A DNA stretch of 64,000 nt from UBA6022 sp032154105 (GTDB taxonomy: Bacteria > Patescibacteriota > Saccharimonadia > Saccharimonadales > Saccharimonadaceae), in NCBI GenBank assembly GCA_032154105.1, contig JALDYI010000004.1:1-64000 (forward strand). The letters are read 5' to 3'. A program made the position numbers and the translations under genes. The notes beneath the pieces are model-generated. The model did not search any database and was not told the origin of the DNA. It saw only the letters and a list, made by a program, of their open reading frames with translations. Of the stretch, positions 33,672 through 41,206 are shown piece after piece. How positions within the stretch are numbered: the stretch's first letter is position 1; every line of letters begins with the position of its first letter.

Positions 33672-34055
33672 ATGAAGATAAAACAAACAATAATTATTTT
33701 GGCAATATTAATAGGATTTGGGTCATTTATTATCGCTCCTGTTGTATCTGCCGACTGCGGTAGTGTTAAAACCTCTGTCATTAACTGTTCAGAAACTGGC
33801 GACGGGAAAGACATCAATAACTCCGGTATAATGGGTATTTTGAAGCTTGTTATCAATATCATGACGGCTGGTGTTGGTATTCTGGCCGTGGGCGGTATTG
33901 TATACGGCTCAATTCTCTACACCTCTGCTGGCGGAAGTAGCGAACAGACAAAGAAAGCCATGGGTATCATTACGAATGTTGTGATCGGCCTCATTGCCTA
34001 CGCACTCATGTACGCGATTACTAACTTCTTGATCCCTGGTGGGCTGTTCGGTTAA
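33672..34055 (+). CDS. VirB2-like pilin 1
   Basis: 127 residues from the ATG at 33672; an upstream in-frame GTG at 33624 is less likely. Signal peptide (TIIILAILIGFGSFIIAPVVSA), a short ectodomain with two Cys (DCGSVKT, INCSET), then the two-helix VirB2/TrbC core: VINIMTAGVGILAVGGIVYGS, a Gly/Ser loop with Lys (GGSSEQTKKA) and VVIGLIAYALMYAITNFLI. In T4SS the mature pilin is extruded to form the pilus. First of five in tandem. Confidence 0.82.
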   Translation: MKIKQTIIILAILIGFGSFIIAPVVSADCGSVKTSVINCSETGDGKDINNSGIMGILKLVINIMTAGVGILAVGGIVYGSILYTSAGGSSEQTKKAMGIITNVVIGLIAYALMYAITNFLIPGGLFG

Positions 34056-34068
34056 GATAAGGAACGAT

Positions 34069-34521
34069 ATGAAATATATAAAAAACTGGTTATTCGCGAT
34101 ACTGTTCGCCTCAACTATTGGAGGCACGGCCTTCTCTGTTCTATCACCATCAACCGCGCATGCAGACGCTTGTAGTGACAAAGGTAGGATCCTTACTATT
34201 CCACCTTGGTACAAGGATCTACAGCAAGCCGATTGCAAGACACTAAAAGGTCCTGGTGACTTTGAGTCAAGCCCAGGAAAAGGGGATGGCCTCCGGGTTT
34301 ATATCTGGAAGATCATCCTTAATATCATTGAGATCATGTTGCATCTCGTTGGGTATATCTGTGTTGGCTTCATTATCTACGGCGGATTCATCTTTATGAC
34401 GGCTGGTGGGTCGGATGGTGCCGCCAAGGGGCGCACTACCCTTCTTAATGCTATTATTGGATTGGTTATTTCCATAGCCTCAATCGCCATCGTTAACTTA
34501 GTAACAGGATTTATAAAATAA
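34069..34521 (+). CDS. VirB2-like pilin 2
   Basis: 150 residues from the ATG at 34069, preceded by AAGGAACGAT; the open frame continues further upstream but without a site. Signal peptide ends near AHA-DAC. The ectodomain is longer than in its neighbours (about 50 residues) with two Cys (DACSDKG, ADCKTLKG). The two-helix core is present (HLVGYICVGFIIYGGFIFMTAGG, LLNAIIGLVISIASIAIVNLV). It overlaps the next pilin gene by one base. Confidence 0.82.
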   Translation: MKYIKNWLFAILFASTIGGTAFSVLSPSTAHADACSDKGRILTIPPWYKDLQQADCKTLKGPGDFESSPGKGDGLRVYIWKIILNIIEIMLHLVGYICVGFIIYGGFIFMTAGGSDGAAKGRTTLLNAIIGLVISIASIAIVNLVTGFIK

Positions 34522-34805
34522 TGCAGCTTCTTAGAACACTTGCTCAAACACTTAACGCGGATGAGTTGAATATCCCGAAAGTTGATGGCACGACCGGTAT
34601 AGGTGATATTCTAGACATCGTTTATTTTGTTGCTGGCATTGTGGCGGTGATCGTCATTATAATTGCGGGCTATATGTATACAACTTCTGCTGGTGATGCC
34701 GGGGGAATAAAAAAAGCCAAGAACATGATTCTTTACTCGGTTGTTGGTATTGTGGTTATTGGTTTGGCATTTGTGATTACGCAATTTGTTGCGGGAAGGT
34801 TTTAG
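34521..34805 (+). CDS. VirB2-like pilin 3, without signal peptide
   Basis: 94 residues. It has the two-helix core (VYFVAGIVAVIVIIIAGYMYTTSAG, NMILYSVVGIVVIGLAFVITQFV) with the usual Lys-containing loop (GGIKKAKN). It lacks the cleavable signal and the Cys pair of its neighbours, so it may assemble differently or act as a minor subunit. Coupled to pilin 2 by a TAATG overlap. Confidence 0.78.
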   Translation: MQLLRTLAQTLNADELNIPKVDGTTGIGDILDIVYFVAGIVAVIVIIIAGYMYTTSAGDAGGIKKAKNMILYSVVGIVVIGLAFVITQFVAGRF

Positions 34806-34806
34806 T

Positions 34807-35184
34807 ATGAAGAATATAAAGCAGATTATCGTAAGTGTGGCATTGGTACTAGGTGTAGTCGGACTTGCAGCACCCGTGAGCGTAGGCGCTGTCGACGTAT
34901 TTGAGCAGTGTAATAGTAATAGTGACTCAGCTGTCTGTAAGGGTAAGGGTGATGAAGTTGGGAACATTATTACACCTGTAGTAAATACCCTTCTCTTTAT
35001 CCTTGGTGCGATTTCGGTGATCATGATTATTGTTGCCGGTGTCCGCTATACAACTTCTGGCGGCGATGCAAGCTCGGTAACGGCGGCGAAGAACACTCTC
35101 ATGTACGCGATTATCGGACTTATTGTCGCAATTCTTGCCTACGCTATCGTTAACTTCGTACTAAAGGCGTTTAAGATTACGTAA
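34807..35184 (+). CDS. VirB2-like pilin 4
   Basis: 125 residues from the ATG at 34807, which directly follows the previous stop. Signal peptide (IIVSVALVLGVVGLAAPVSVGA), Cys pair (FEQCNSNSDSAVCKGKG), then helices LLFILGAISVIMIIVAGVRYTTSGGDAS and NTLMYAIIGLIVAILAYAIVNFVL. The GGDASSVTAAKNT loop is nearly the same in pilins 5 and 6, pointing to recent duplication. Confidence 0.84.
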   Translation: MKNIKQIIVSVALVLGVVGLAAPVSVGAVDVFEQCNSNSDSAVCKGKGDEVGNIITPVVNTLLFILGAISVIMIIVAGVRYTTSGGDASSVTAAKNTLMYAIIGLIVAILAYAIVNFVLKAFKIT

Positions 35185-35253
35185 ACGCTTAACAAACAAC
35201 AGAGTATCTGGTATAACTTTAGATAGATTCTATAACGAAAGGAAACGAACGAA

Positions 35254-35697
35254 ATGACTAAAACAATTAAGACGATGCTTGCGAGCCTACTTGCAGTACC
35301 TGTGCTTGCTTTTGGCGTAGTTGCCCTAGCACCTGCTCCAGCGGCGAACGCTCAAAATGAGCCTACAGCTACAGATACTACATGTACAGATGCTTCACTA
35401 AGTATTAAAAATGGTGTGAACTGTGCAAAGGGCAACTCAAGCACGCCAAACACCCTTTTCGGTGCTGGTGGTATCTTCACGATCATCGTTAATATCCTAC
35501 TCTTTATCATCGGTGCGATCAGTGTGATTATGCTCATTATCGGTGGTATTCGCTACACTATCTCAGGTGGTGACAGTAGCGCTGTTACATCAGCTAAGAA
35601 TACCATTATGTACGCTATCGTTGGTATTATCGTTGCCGTACTTGCGTATGCAATTGTAAACTTTGTACTCGTTAGCCTTACAGGCGCTACTGCTTAG
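35254..35697 (+). CDS. VirB2-like pilin 5
   Basis: 147 residues with a good ribosome-binding site (GAAAGGAAAC). Signal peptide (MLASLLAVPVLAFGVVALAPAPAANA), Cys pair (TTCTDAS, VNCAKGN), then ILLFIIGAISVIMLIIGGIRY and TIMYAIVGIIVAVLAYAIVNFV. Closest in the window to the detached pilin 6. Separated from pilin 4 by 69 bases containing TGGTATAACT, possibly its own promoter, so its level may be set independently; followed by a terminator. Confidence 0.85.
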   Translation: MTKTIKTMLASLLAVPVLAFGVVALAPAPAANAQNEPTATDTTCTDASLSIKNGVNCAKGNSSTPNTLFGAGGIFTIIVNILLFIIGAISVIMLIIGGIRYTISGGDSSAVTSAKNTIMYAIVGIIVAVLAYAIVNFVLVSLTGATA

Positions 35698-35710
35698 TAG
35701 TTGTTTGGTA

Positions 35711-35742
35711 AAAAATACCCCGCAGCAATGTGGGGTATTTTT
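35711..35742 (+). terminator. Terminator of the pilin operon
   Basis: 11-bp stem (35711-35721 with 35732-35742), ten-base loop, T-rich 3' side. Confidence 0.85.
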
Positions 35743-35856
35743 TATACTCCTCTTCTTCCGCACCTACACCTAGGCTACCTTGATTGGTCGCCGCTTTTAA
35801 AGATGAGGAGGGGTCGTCATCTGGTGATTCGGCTACTTTATGTAACCATGACAACT

Positions 35857-35886
35857 AAAAACGACCCTCTCGCTAGGGTCGTTTTT
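35857..35886 (-). terminator. Terminator of hsp20 (bidirectional-looking)
   Basis: Perfect 12-bp stem (35857-35868 with 35875-35886), A and T runs on either side, downstream of hsp20 on the minus strand. The 114 bases between this and the pilin terminator contain no gene I can support. Confidence 0.8.
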
Positions 35887-35905
35887 GTATAGATGATTGA
35901 TTCTA

Positions 35906-36376
35906 TTAAAGAATCTGAATCTTCTTAGCTTGTTCTTGCTTAACCTTTAGGAAGCTGATTGAGAGCACACCGTCTTTGAGGACTGCTTCTACTTCATCTT
36001 CTTTTACAGCAACAGGAAGTGCTAGTGTGCGGCTAAATTCGCCCCAGTAGCATTCTTGGATGTGCCAGTTAGTTGCATCTGTGTCATCGCCGCTACTGAG
36101 AGTACCGCTGATTGTTAGAATGCCGTCGCTGATGCTGACATCAAGATCTTCTTTGTTAACACCCGCTGTGCGTGCCTTAACAACAAGGCGCTCATCAGTT
36201 TCGTAAACATCTACTGCGAGTTGGCCAGGAAAATCATCCTCTGCTTCGTCCCAGTTTTCGTCAGCTGACGGTGCTGCTGGCGCTGTTGGCTCAGTTGTTG
36301 TTAGGTCTTCGTCGTTCAGGAATGCTGCAGCGAGTTCGTCCTCGATGAGCAAGTCGTCGTTTTGTTTCCGTGCCAT
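35906..36376 (-). CDS. Hsp20/alpha-crystallin small heat-shock protein
   Basis: 156 residues from the ATG at 36376 (GGAGGATATC upstream). The acidic N-terminal arm (about 1-55) is followed by the alpha-crystallin beta-sandwich: LAVDVYETDERLVVKA, AGVNKEDLDVSISDGILTISG, WGEFSRTLALPVAV and the AVLKDGVLSISF (A-x4-GVL) motif. It ends with a KIQIL tail, an IxI-type oligomerisation signal. ATP-independent holdase in the cytoplasm. Divergent from comF. Confidence 0.92.
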   Translation of the reverse strand: MARKQNDDLLIEDELAAAFLNDEDLTTTEPTAPAAPSADENWDEAEDDFPGQLAVDVYETDERLVVKARTAGVNKEDLDVSISDGILTISGTLSSGDDTDATNWHIQECYWGEFSRTLALPVAVKEDEVEAVLKDGVLSISFLKVKQEQAKKIQIL

Positions 36377-36483
36377 GATATCCTCCACTTTTCTCTAGGC
36401 TCTATTGACAAATAGTCTCTATCAGTATAACCAATATGTATACTATAATCAATGAAAGGAAGGCCTTAAACGTAAAAAACACA

Positions 36484-37146
36484 ATGATTGATACGGTACT
36501 CTCTTTTATAGCTCCGCACCTCTGTTGCGGTTGTGGAAAATCGGGAGGTCCACTATGTGATGATTGTAAATACGACATCATTAGAGATGCATTTTCGAGT
36601 TGCATTGGCTGTGGTGGTTTGTCAAGGGCGACGGGAGTGTGTGGACAGTGTCGTGTCCCCTACTCTCGTGCCTGGTGCGTTGGGGAGCGATCAGGAGTGC
36701 TTGAGAGTCTCGTCGACCAGTATAAGTTTGAGAGAGTGCGCGAAGTGCATAAGGTGGCGGCTGACCTGCTCGTCTCGATATTACCCGATTTACCAGAGGA
36801 TGTCGTGATTGTCCCGGTGCCAACGATTGCAGCACATATTCGAGAGCGGGGTTATGATCATACACTTCTTCTTGCAAAGGCACTAGGTCGCCGTATCCAG
36901 CGTCCTGTGGCCCTATCGCTTATGCGTGCGACACAAACGAAACAACGCGAAGCGAGTCGAGCGATACGGGTTGCTCAGGCGAAGGAGGCATTTAAGGCCC
37001 GAAACGTCAGCGAGTCTGCCTGTTACCTATTAGTTGATGACGTTGTTACGACTGGCGCTACAGTAAAATATGCCGCAAGGGCTCTCAAGAATGCTGGCGC
37101 CAAAGATGTTTGGGTAGCAGCGATTGCTCGCCAGCCGCTCCTCTAG
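36484..37146 (+). CDS. comF: ComF family phosphoribosyltransferase-like protein
   Basis: 220 residues from the ATG at 36484. An upstream in-frame ATG at 36436 overlaps a likely -10 (TATAAT 36444-36449), so I reject it. The N-terminal zinc ribbon has Cys pairs (LCCGCGKSGGPLCDDC, SCIGCGG, GVCGQC). The phosphoribosyltransferase fold shows CYLLVDDVVTTGAT, the PRPP-binding loop, near the C-terminus. ComF helps handle incoming single-stranded DNA in competent bacteria. The type IV prepilins elsewhere in the window could belong to the same uptake pathway. Confidence 0.88.
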   Translation: MIDTVLSFIAPHLCCGCGKSGGPLCDDCKYDIIRDAFSSCIGCGGLSRATGVCGQCRVPYSRAWCVGERSGVLESLVDQYKFERVREVHKVAADLLVSILPDLPEDVVIVPVPTIAAHIRERGYDHTLLLAKALGRRIQRPVALSLMRATQTKQREASRAIRVAQAKEAFKARNVSESACYLLVDDVVTTGATVKYAARALKNAGAKDVWVAAIARQPLL

Positions 37147-37192
37147 ACTAAATAGATTCAATCTGTTAATATGGTTTTCGAGCTACTCACAC

Positions 37193-37282
37193 GGAGAGGT
37201 GCCCGAGTGGTTTAAGGGAACGGTCTTGAAAACCGTCGTGCCAGCAATGGTACCGAGAGTTCGAATCTCTCCCTCTCCGCCA
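37193..37282 (+). tRNA. tRNA-Ser(UGA)
   Basis: 90 bases. Acceptor GGAGAGG pairs with CCTCTCC, long variable arm, T-loop GTTCGAATC, encoded CCA. Anticodon loop CTTGAAA gives TGA. Confidence 0.95.
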
Positions 37283-37316
37283 AGAAAAAAGACGATCGTT
37301 TGATCGTCTTTTTTCT
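37283..37316 (+). terminator. Terminator after tRNA-Ser(UGA)
   Basis: Inverted repeat of about 15 bp around GTTT with A- and T-rich flanks. It also faces the convergent pilin 6 gene. Confidence 0.85.
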
Positions 37317-37334
37317 TGGCTGATCGGTCGAGAT

Positions 37335-37730
37335 CTAGACGTTTGTCCCGCCGCCACTTCCACCACCGACAAGAGTCGTCAAGACAAAATTGACAATCGC
37401 ATAGGCGAGGACGGCGATAATAATACCGACGATCGCGTACATGATGGTGTTTTTTGCTGCTGTAATTGCGCTGGCGTTGCCACCAGAAACGGTATATCGA
37501 ATACCGCCAATGATCAGCATGATTACACTAAGCGCCCCAATAATAAAGAGCATGATATTGACAATAGTCGTAAAGATGCCGCCGGTGCCAAAAAGATCAA
37601 CTGGCTGACCTGTGCCTCGAGCTGTATTGGCACCGGATTGAATATCAAAATCAATAGCGTAACTAGGGGTGGCGATGAATAGCGCGAGGGCGGTGCCAAT
37701 GAGGAGGATGGGTGTAACGAACTTCTTCAT
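37335..37730 (-). CDS. VirB2-like pilin 6 (detached copy)
   Basis: 131 residues. Signal peptide (TPILLIGTALALFIATPSYA) and the two-helix core (IMLFIIGALSVIMLIIGGIRY; NTIMYAIVGIIIAVLAYAIVNFV), almost the same as pilin 5, but without the Cys pair. The tail is Gly-rich. It lies 1.6 kb from the pilin operon on the opposite strand between two tRNA-Ser genes, a position suggestive of duplication and relocation. Ribosome-binding site AAAGGCG upstream. Confidence 0.84.
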   Translation of the reverse strand: MKKFVTPILLIGTALALFIATPSYAIDFDIQSGANTARGTGQPVDLFGTGGIFTTIVNIMLFIIGALSVIMLIIGGIRYTVSGGNASAITAAKNTIMYAIVGIIIAVLAYAIVNFVLTTLVGGGSGGGTNV

Positions 37731-37866
37731 GGATAAACGCCTTTCGCATTAGATAATATATCCTTAATTATAGCAATTTACGCCTAAAAGTCTACTCTTG
37801 GCCCCTGTGTTATGCTACAATTGTTCGAGTTGGAGAAGTCATACTTTCTGCAACAGAAGTCCATAC

Positions 37867-37959
37867 GGAGGGGTACCCAAGTGGCTTAAGGGGACGGTTT
37901 GCTAAATCGTTAGTCCGGGGAGACCTGGAGCGGGAGTTCGAATCTCCCCTCCTCCGCCA
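37867..37959 (+). tRNA. tRNA-Ser(GCU)
   Basis: 93 bases. Acceptor GGAGGGG pairs with CTCCTCC, long variable arm, CCA encoded. Anticodon loop TTGCTAA gives GCT. A TGCTACAAT -10 lies upstream near 37812. Confidence 0.95.
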
Positions 37960-37996
37960 AATAAAATAGCACTGCGGCTGCAGTGCTATTTTATTT
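37959..37996 (+). terminator. Terminator after tRNA-Ser(GCU)
   Basis: 17-bp perfect stem with GGCT loop (37959-37975 with 37980-37996). Confidence 0.85.
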
Positions 37997-38045
37997 GGCA
38001 CTTGCTAGTAGGCGTCTTTTAAGCCCGCTAATGAGTGCACTATCA

Positions 38046-38074
38046 TTGACTTTATTACATTAGTATGCTAAAAT
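38046..38074 (+). promoter_or_regulatory. Promoter of the 497-residue gene
   Basis: TTGACT (38046-38051), 17-base spacer, extended -10 TGCTAAAAT ending at 38074. The ATG is at 38103, so this leader is about 22 bases. Confidence 0.7.
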
Positions 38075-38102
38075 ATTCTTAAGTACAGAAAAAACAAACA
38101 AA

Positions 38103-39596
38103 ATGAACGAATTTAATCTTAACGTCAAGCACGAGTCAGCGCAAAGGCCTAATCCTGAGCGAGCCAATGACAGCCCTATTAGTCTAGAGCGGTCTATAGG
38201 CTCGATTGATTTCGATACATCGCAATTGCTTAATGAGCTTGACCGACTTGACCCTTCCTTGAAGTCAGAACGGACCGTTGAAAATGGCGATGATCTAGCG
38301 AGCGTTACATCCGTTAGTCTTCCTGAAGGAGAACGAATTGAGCACGTCACGAGCCAAGAAGCAGATAATGACTTTACGATCATCGAACTTCCTAATGATA
38401 GCGATGGCGACACAGTCCTCATTACGCAGCGACCAATCGTTAATGTAGATTTGAATGGTAGTGCGGTAACTGACGTAGAGCAAGCGCAAGCTGTTGAAGA
38501 GCTCATTGGCCTCGTCACGCAAGACATAGTTCAAGCATCAAAAGCAAGTATGGATCCGTCATGGCAACAGCGTTCTATTGACTCAGAGCACGGCACGCCA
38601 TCCTCGCAAGCAGCGTACATACAAGAAGGAAATATTGGCGCAGATGGCTACCAGCATGGATATATGGTCGATTCGATACCTGTTGCCTTTCCGGTTAATC
38701 CTGAATCTAAAGATACAATTTTGTATAGGGATGTCAGTGACATGACGGCAGAGGAAAAGGATATGCATGGTGTGGATCGTGGTGTCGACAACGGCGGTGC
38801 TCTATTTCAAGATCTTGATCCAGCAACGAAGCAGTCGCTATTAACCGCACGTATATTTGAGCTCGAGTCTACTTCACGAAATACGGAGGCGCGTACGGCT
38901 GCAATGAAGGAGAATATTAAACGAGTAGAGCGCGGAATAATCGCCGAACAAACTGACTACCTGCATGGCTTTAGCGCTAAGCATATCAAGAATCTCCTAA
39001 GCGAGGGCTTACTCGCGGGTGAACTTAAGGGTAATCGATATGATCAGGGCCCTAAATTAGACACATACCCATACAATCTCGATCTATGGGATGGAAAAGA
39101 CGTTGGGGCTATTAACCCTGATGGAACATTAAATGTTGTCGAAGAAGTAAATGGTTGGGGCGAATGTATTGCTATTGTCGATAGGTCCAAAAACTCTACT
39201 GATAAAGATAATGAAGTGAGCTTCGAAGACGGAGCGGGTATGCACAGATCTCACAGGGTGATATTTGGTGGTGTACCGTCGACAGAAGTGCGTGGCCTGT
39301 ATATGCAGCCAATACCTAAAGATGTAAGCGAGCATATGAGGGCTGCTATTGAACCGCTGCGGCGAGAAAATCTTTCCGATATAAAGAACGCTATCGTTTC
39401 CGAGGGGTTCTATATTCCGGTCTATGATAGCGACGGAACGTTGGCATTGAGCTACGACGAATATAAGACACGTCGTGATAATGGCGACTATAGCGAGGCT
39501 AAAACTGCAGTCGAAATGACTGCTCAGCCTGCGGCTGAAGATGCTAATGAGACGGAACTCATAGTGCCAGACTTACCGTTTGGTGGTTCTTTTTAG
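38103..39596 (+). CDS. Large soluble protein of unknown function
   Basis: 497 residues, acidic, no signal peptide or membrane helix. The first 150 residues look disordered. A central segment, YLHGFSAKHIKNLLSEGLLAGE (about 287-308), followed by a Tyr/Asp-rich stretch and SHRVIFGG, vaguely resembles the start of ADP-ribosyltransferase-fold proteins (an H-x-T/F...IL..GLL pattern). This is weak and I assign no function. Proximity to the secretion locus makes a secreted effector conceivable but unsupported. It has a near-consensus promoter. Confidence 0.65.
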   Translation: MNEFNLNVKHESAQRPNPERANDSPISLERSIGSIDFDTSQLLNELDRLDPSLKSERTVENGDDLASVTSVSLPEGERIEHVTSQEADNDFTIIELPNDSDGDTVLITQRPIVNVDLNGSAVTDVEQAQAVEELIGLVTQDIVQASKASMDPSWQQRSIDSEHGTPSSQAAYIQEGNIGADGYQHGYMVDSIPVAFPVNPESKDTILYRDVSDMTAEEKDMHGVDRGVDNGGALFQDLDPATKQSLLTARIFELESTSRNTEARTAAMKENIKRVERGIIAEQTDYLHGFSAKHIKNLLSEGLLAGELKGNRYDQGPKLDTYPYNLDLWDGKDVGAINPDGTLNVVEEVNGWGECIAIVDRSKNSTDKDNEVSFEDGAGMHRSHRVIFGGVPSTEVRGLYMQPIPKDVSEHMRAAIEPLRRENLSDIKNAIVSEGFYIPVYDSDGTLALSYDEYKTRRDNGDYSEAKTAVEMTAQPAAEDANETELIVPDLPFGGSF

Positions 39597-39684
39597 AGAT
39601 GCGGTTGGCTACACTATCAACCAAATAGTAGGTATGAAAAAATAGTAGAGCCATTCGAAGTATCTTTTCCTTAATCTTGCTCAT

Positions 39685-39692
39685 GCTATACT
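39685..39692 (+). promoter_or_regulatory. Extended -10 of the PH-like membrane gene
   Basis: TGCTATACT ends 6 bases before the ATG at 39699; no ribosome-binding site. Leaderless message likely. Confidence 0.5.
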
Positions 39693-39698
39693 ATTTTT

Positions 39699-40334
39699 AT
39701 GCAACCAAACGAGCCGTACTGGCAGCAAAACCAAAATGATATACCGGAGACAACTCCGAACCCGTTAACGGATCCGATTCAGCCACAAGGCCCAATGGTA
39801 ACTCTTACACCCGACCCGCAAGATGCCGACGGTGAACGTATCGAACCGCGCGCCGACCCAGGCGCCCCGCTCCCCGTTGAGCCTATTCGTTGGCAGGCTA
39901 GTGAATATATCCATCATGAAAAAAATGCGCTGTGGTTTGTTGGGTTTGGCGCTGTTGTCTTGGGATTGATGGCCCTTGCAATTCTACTCATGCAGGCATG
40001 GACATTTGCCGTGTTGATTGCGGTAATGGCGGTGGCTGTTGTGGTGTATTCTCGCCGTCCACCTCGTGTACTTACCTACACTTTAAGCCCTAAAGGTTTA
40101 TATGTTGGCGATCGTCTGTATGATCTTTCTGAATTTAAATCGTTCGGTGTTATTCACGATGGTGCGGAGTATTCGATCATGCTTATACCCGTAAAGCGGT
40201 TTTTGCCTGGTGTGACGGTGTATTTTCCCGAGGCACTTGGCGAGCAGATCGTTGATTTTCTAGGTGCACGGTTGGCGATGCAAGAGCTTCACCTGGATAT
40301 TATCGATAAAGTTGTCCGTAAATTACGCCTTTAA
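39699..40334 (+). CDS. Two-helix membrane protein with C-terminal PH-like domain
   Basis: 211 residues. The Pro/Asp-rich N-terminal tail (about 1-65) is followed by two helices (ALWFVGFGAVVLGLMALAILL and FAVLIAVMAVAVVVYS), then a beta-rich C-terminus (LTYTLSPKGLYVGDRLYDLSEFKSFGV) like small bacterial PH-type domains. Function unknown. The start is fixed by the leaderless promoter. Confidence 0.78.
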   Translation: MQPNEPYWQQNQNDIPETTPNPLTDPIQPQGPMVTLTPDPQDADGERIEPRADPGAPLPVEPIRWQASEYIHHEKNALWFVGFGAVVLGLMALAILLMQAWTFAVLIAVMAVAVVVYSRRPPRVLTYTLSPKGLYVGDRLYDLSEFKSFGVIHDGAEYSIMLIPVKRFLPGVTVYFPEALGEQIVDFLGARLAMQELHLDIIDKVVRKLRL

Positions 40335-40454
40335 TCTTGCCCTATCTCTGTCATTCGTGATACAATAGCCGATGTTCGTCACTTGAAAAAGAGACAAAGC
40401 ACCTTCTAGTTACACGAAAAGCATGGTTATGCATTTTGTGTGACCATGCAGTAC

Positions 40455-40531
40455 GGACCCGTAGCTCAGCTGGATAGAGCGTTGGCTTGCGGAGCCAAAG
40501 GTCGCACGTTCGAATCGTGCCGGGTTCACCA
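40455..40531 (+). tRNA. tRNA-Arg with anticodon GCG
   Basis: 77 bases, CCA encoded. Acceptor GGACCCG pairs with CGGGTTC. The anticodon stem TTGGC/GCCAA encloses TTGCGGA, so the anticodon (40489-40491) is GCG. Most bacteria use ACG, edited to ICG by TadA. Confidence 0.93.
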
Positions 40532-40568
40532 TAGAAAGAAGACGAGTAGTTGCTCGTCTTTTTTCTAT
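40531..40568 (+). terminator. Terminator after tRNA-Arg
   Basis: 16-bp stem (one mismatch) with TAGTTG loop and T-rich 3' arm. It also faces the convergent DUF4190 gene. Confidence 0.8.
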
Positions 40569-40585
40569 GTCTTTACATGTGATTT

Positions 40586-40957
40586 TTATGTTCGTGGATT
40601 TTCAATTGGCTCAGAGTAGTCGTTGGAATACGGCGCTGGTTCATTGTAATACTCGGAATTGTATCCGATCGTAAACATAACAACCATAAAGGCGATAAAT
40701 AGCAGCGAGAAAAACGTGCCGATCGATCCTGTAATAATACCAGCGAGGCTCATGCCACGGTCTGGCTGTTTACGCTTGAGCGCAATAGCGCCGAATATAA
40801 TTGCCGGTATACCGGTCAGAAGTCCAAATCCAAGGAGTGACACGATCCCAAGGATGAGTGATGTGACGGGAAAACCGTTTGATGACGCTTGTGCTACTTG
40901 CGCTGCCGCCTGAGGCTGTTGCTGGGGTACGTATGGAGGAGGTGTTGGCGTCGTCAT
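40586..40957 (-). CDS. DUF4190 membrane protein
   Basis: 123 residues. Pro/Gln-rich N-terminus (about 1-28), then LILGIVSLLGFGLLTGIPAIIFGAIALKR...GMSLAGIITGSIGTFFSLLF, the two-helix DUF4190 pattern, and a short acidic tail. Function unknown; such proteins are common in small-genome bacteria. Confidence 0.82.
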   Translation of the reverse strand: MTTPTPPPYVPQQQPQAAAQVAQASSNGFPVTSLILGIVSLLGFGLLTGIPAIIFGAIALKRKQPDRGMSLAGIITGSIGTFFSLLFIAFMVVMFTIGYNSEYYNEPAPYSNDYSEPIENPRT

Positions 40958-41044
40958 TGCCTGTATTCTAGCAAATAACCCATCGCTTGCCTATGATGTA
41001 TTCGTGGGAAATCGCTGTGTATTTGCTATACTAAACCAAGGTCT

Positions 41045-41134
41045 GGAGAGGTGTCCGAGTGGTTGAAGGTGCCGCTCTCGAAAAGCGGTGTGGGGTAAAA
41101 CTCACCGAGAGTTCGAATCTCTTCCTCTCCGCCA
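41045..41134 (+). tRNA. tRNA-Ser(CGA)
   Basis: 90 bases. Acceptor GGAGAGG/CCTCTCC, long variable arm, CCA encoded. Anticodon loop CTCGAAA gives CGA. TGCTATACT -10 upstream near 41027. Confidence 0.95.
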
Positions 41135-41169
41135 AATAAAATACAGTCCATTTGGACTGTATTTTATTT
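41134..41169 (+). terminator. Terminator after tRNA-Ser(CGA)
   Basis: 16-bp perfect stem with ATTT loop. Confidence 0.85.
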
Positions 41170-41206
41170 GTCTGCTCGGTCGAGCTTCGCACTCTCTTCC
41201 TTTTTA

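Noticed and set aside
35743..35856. Small RNA between two terminators
   Set aside because: The 114-base gap between the pilin and hsp20 terminators has no clear promoter or strong fold beyond the terminators themselves.
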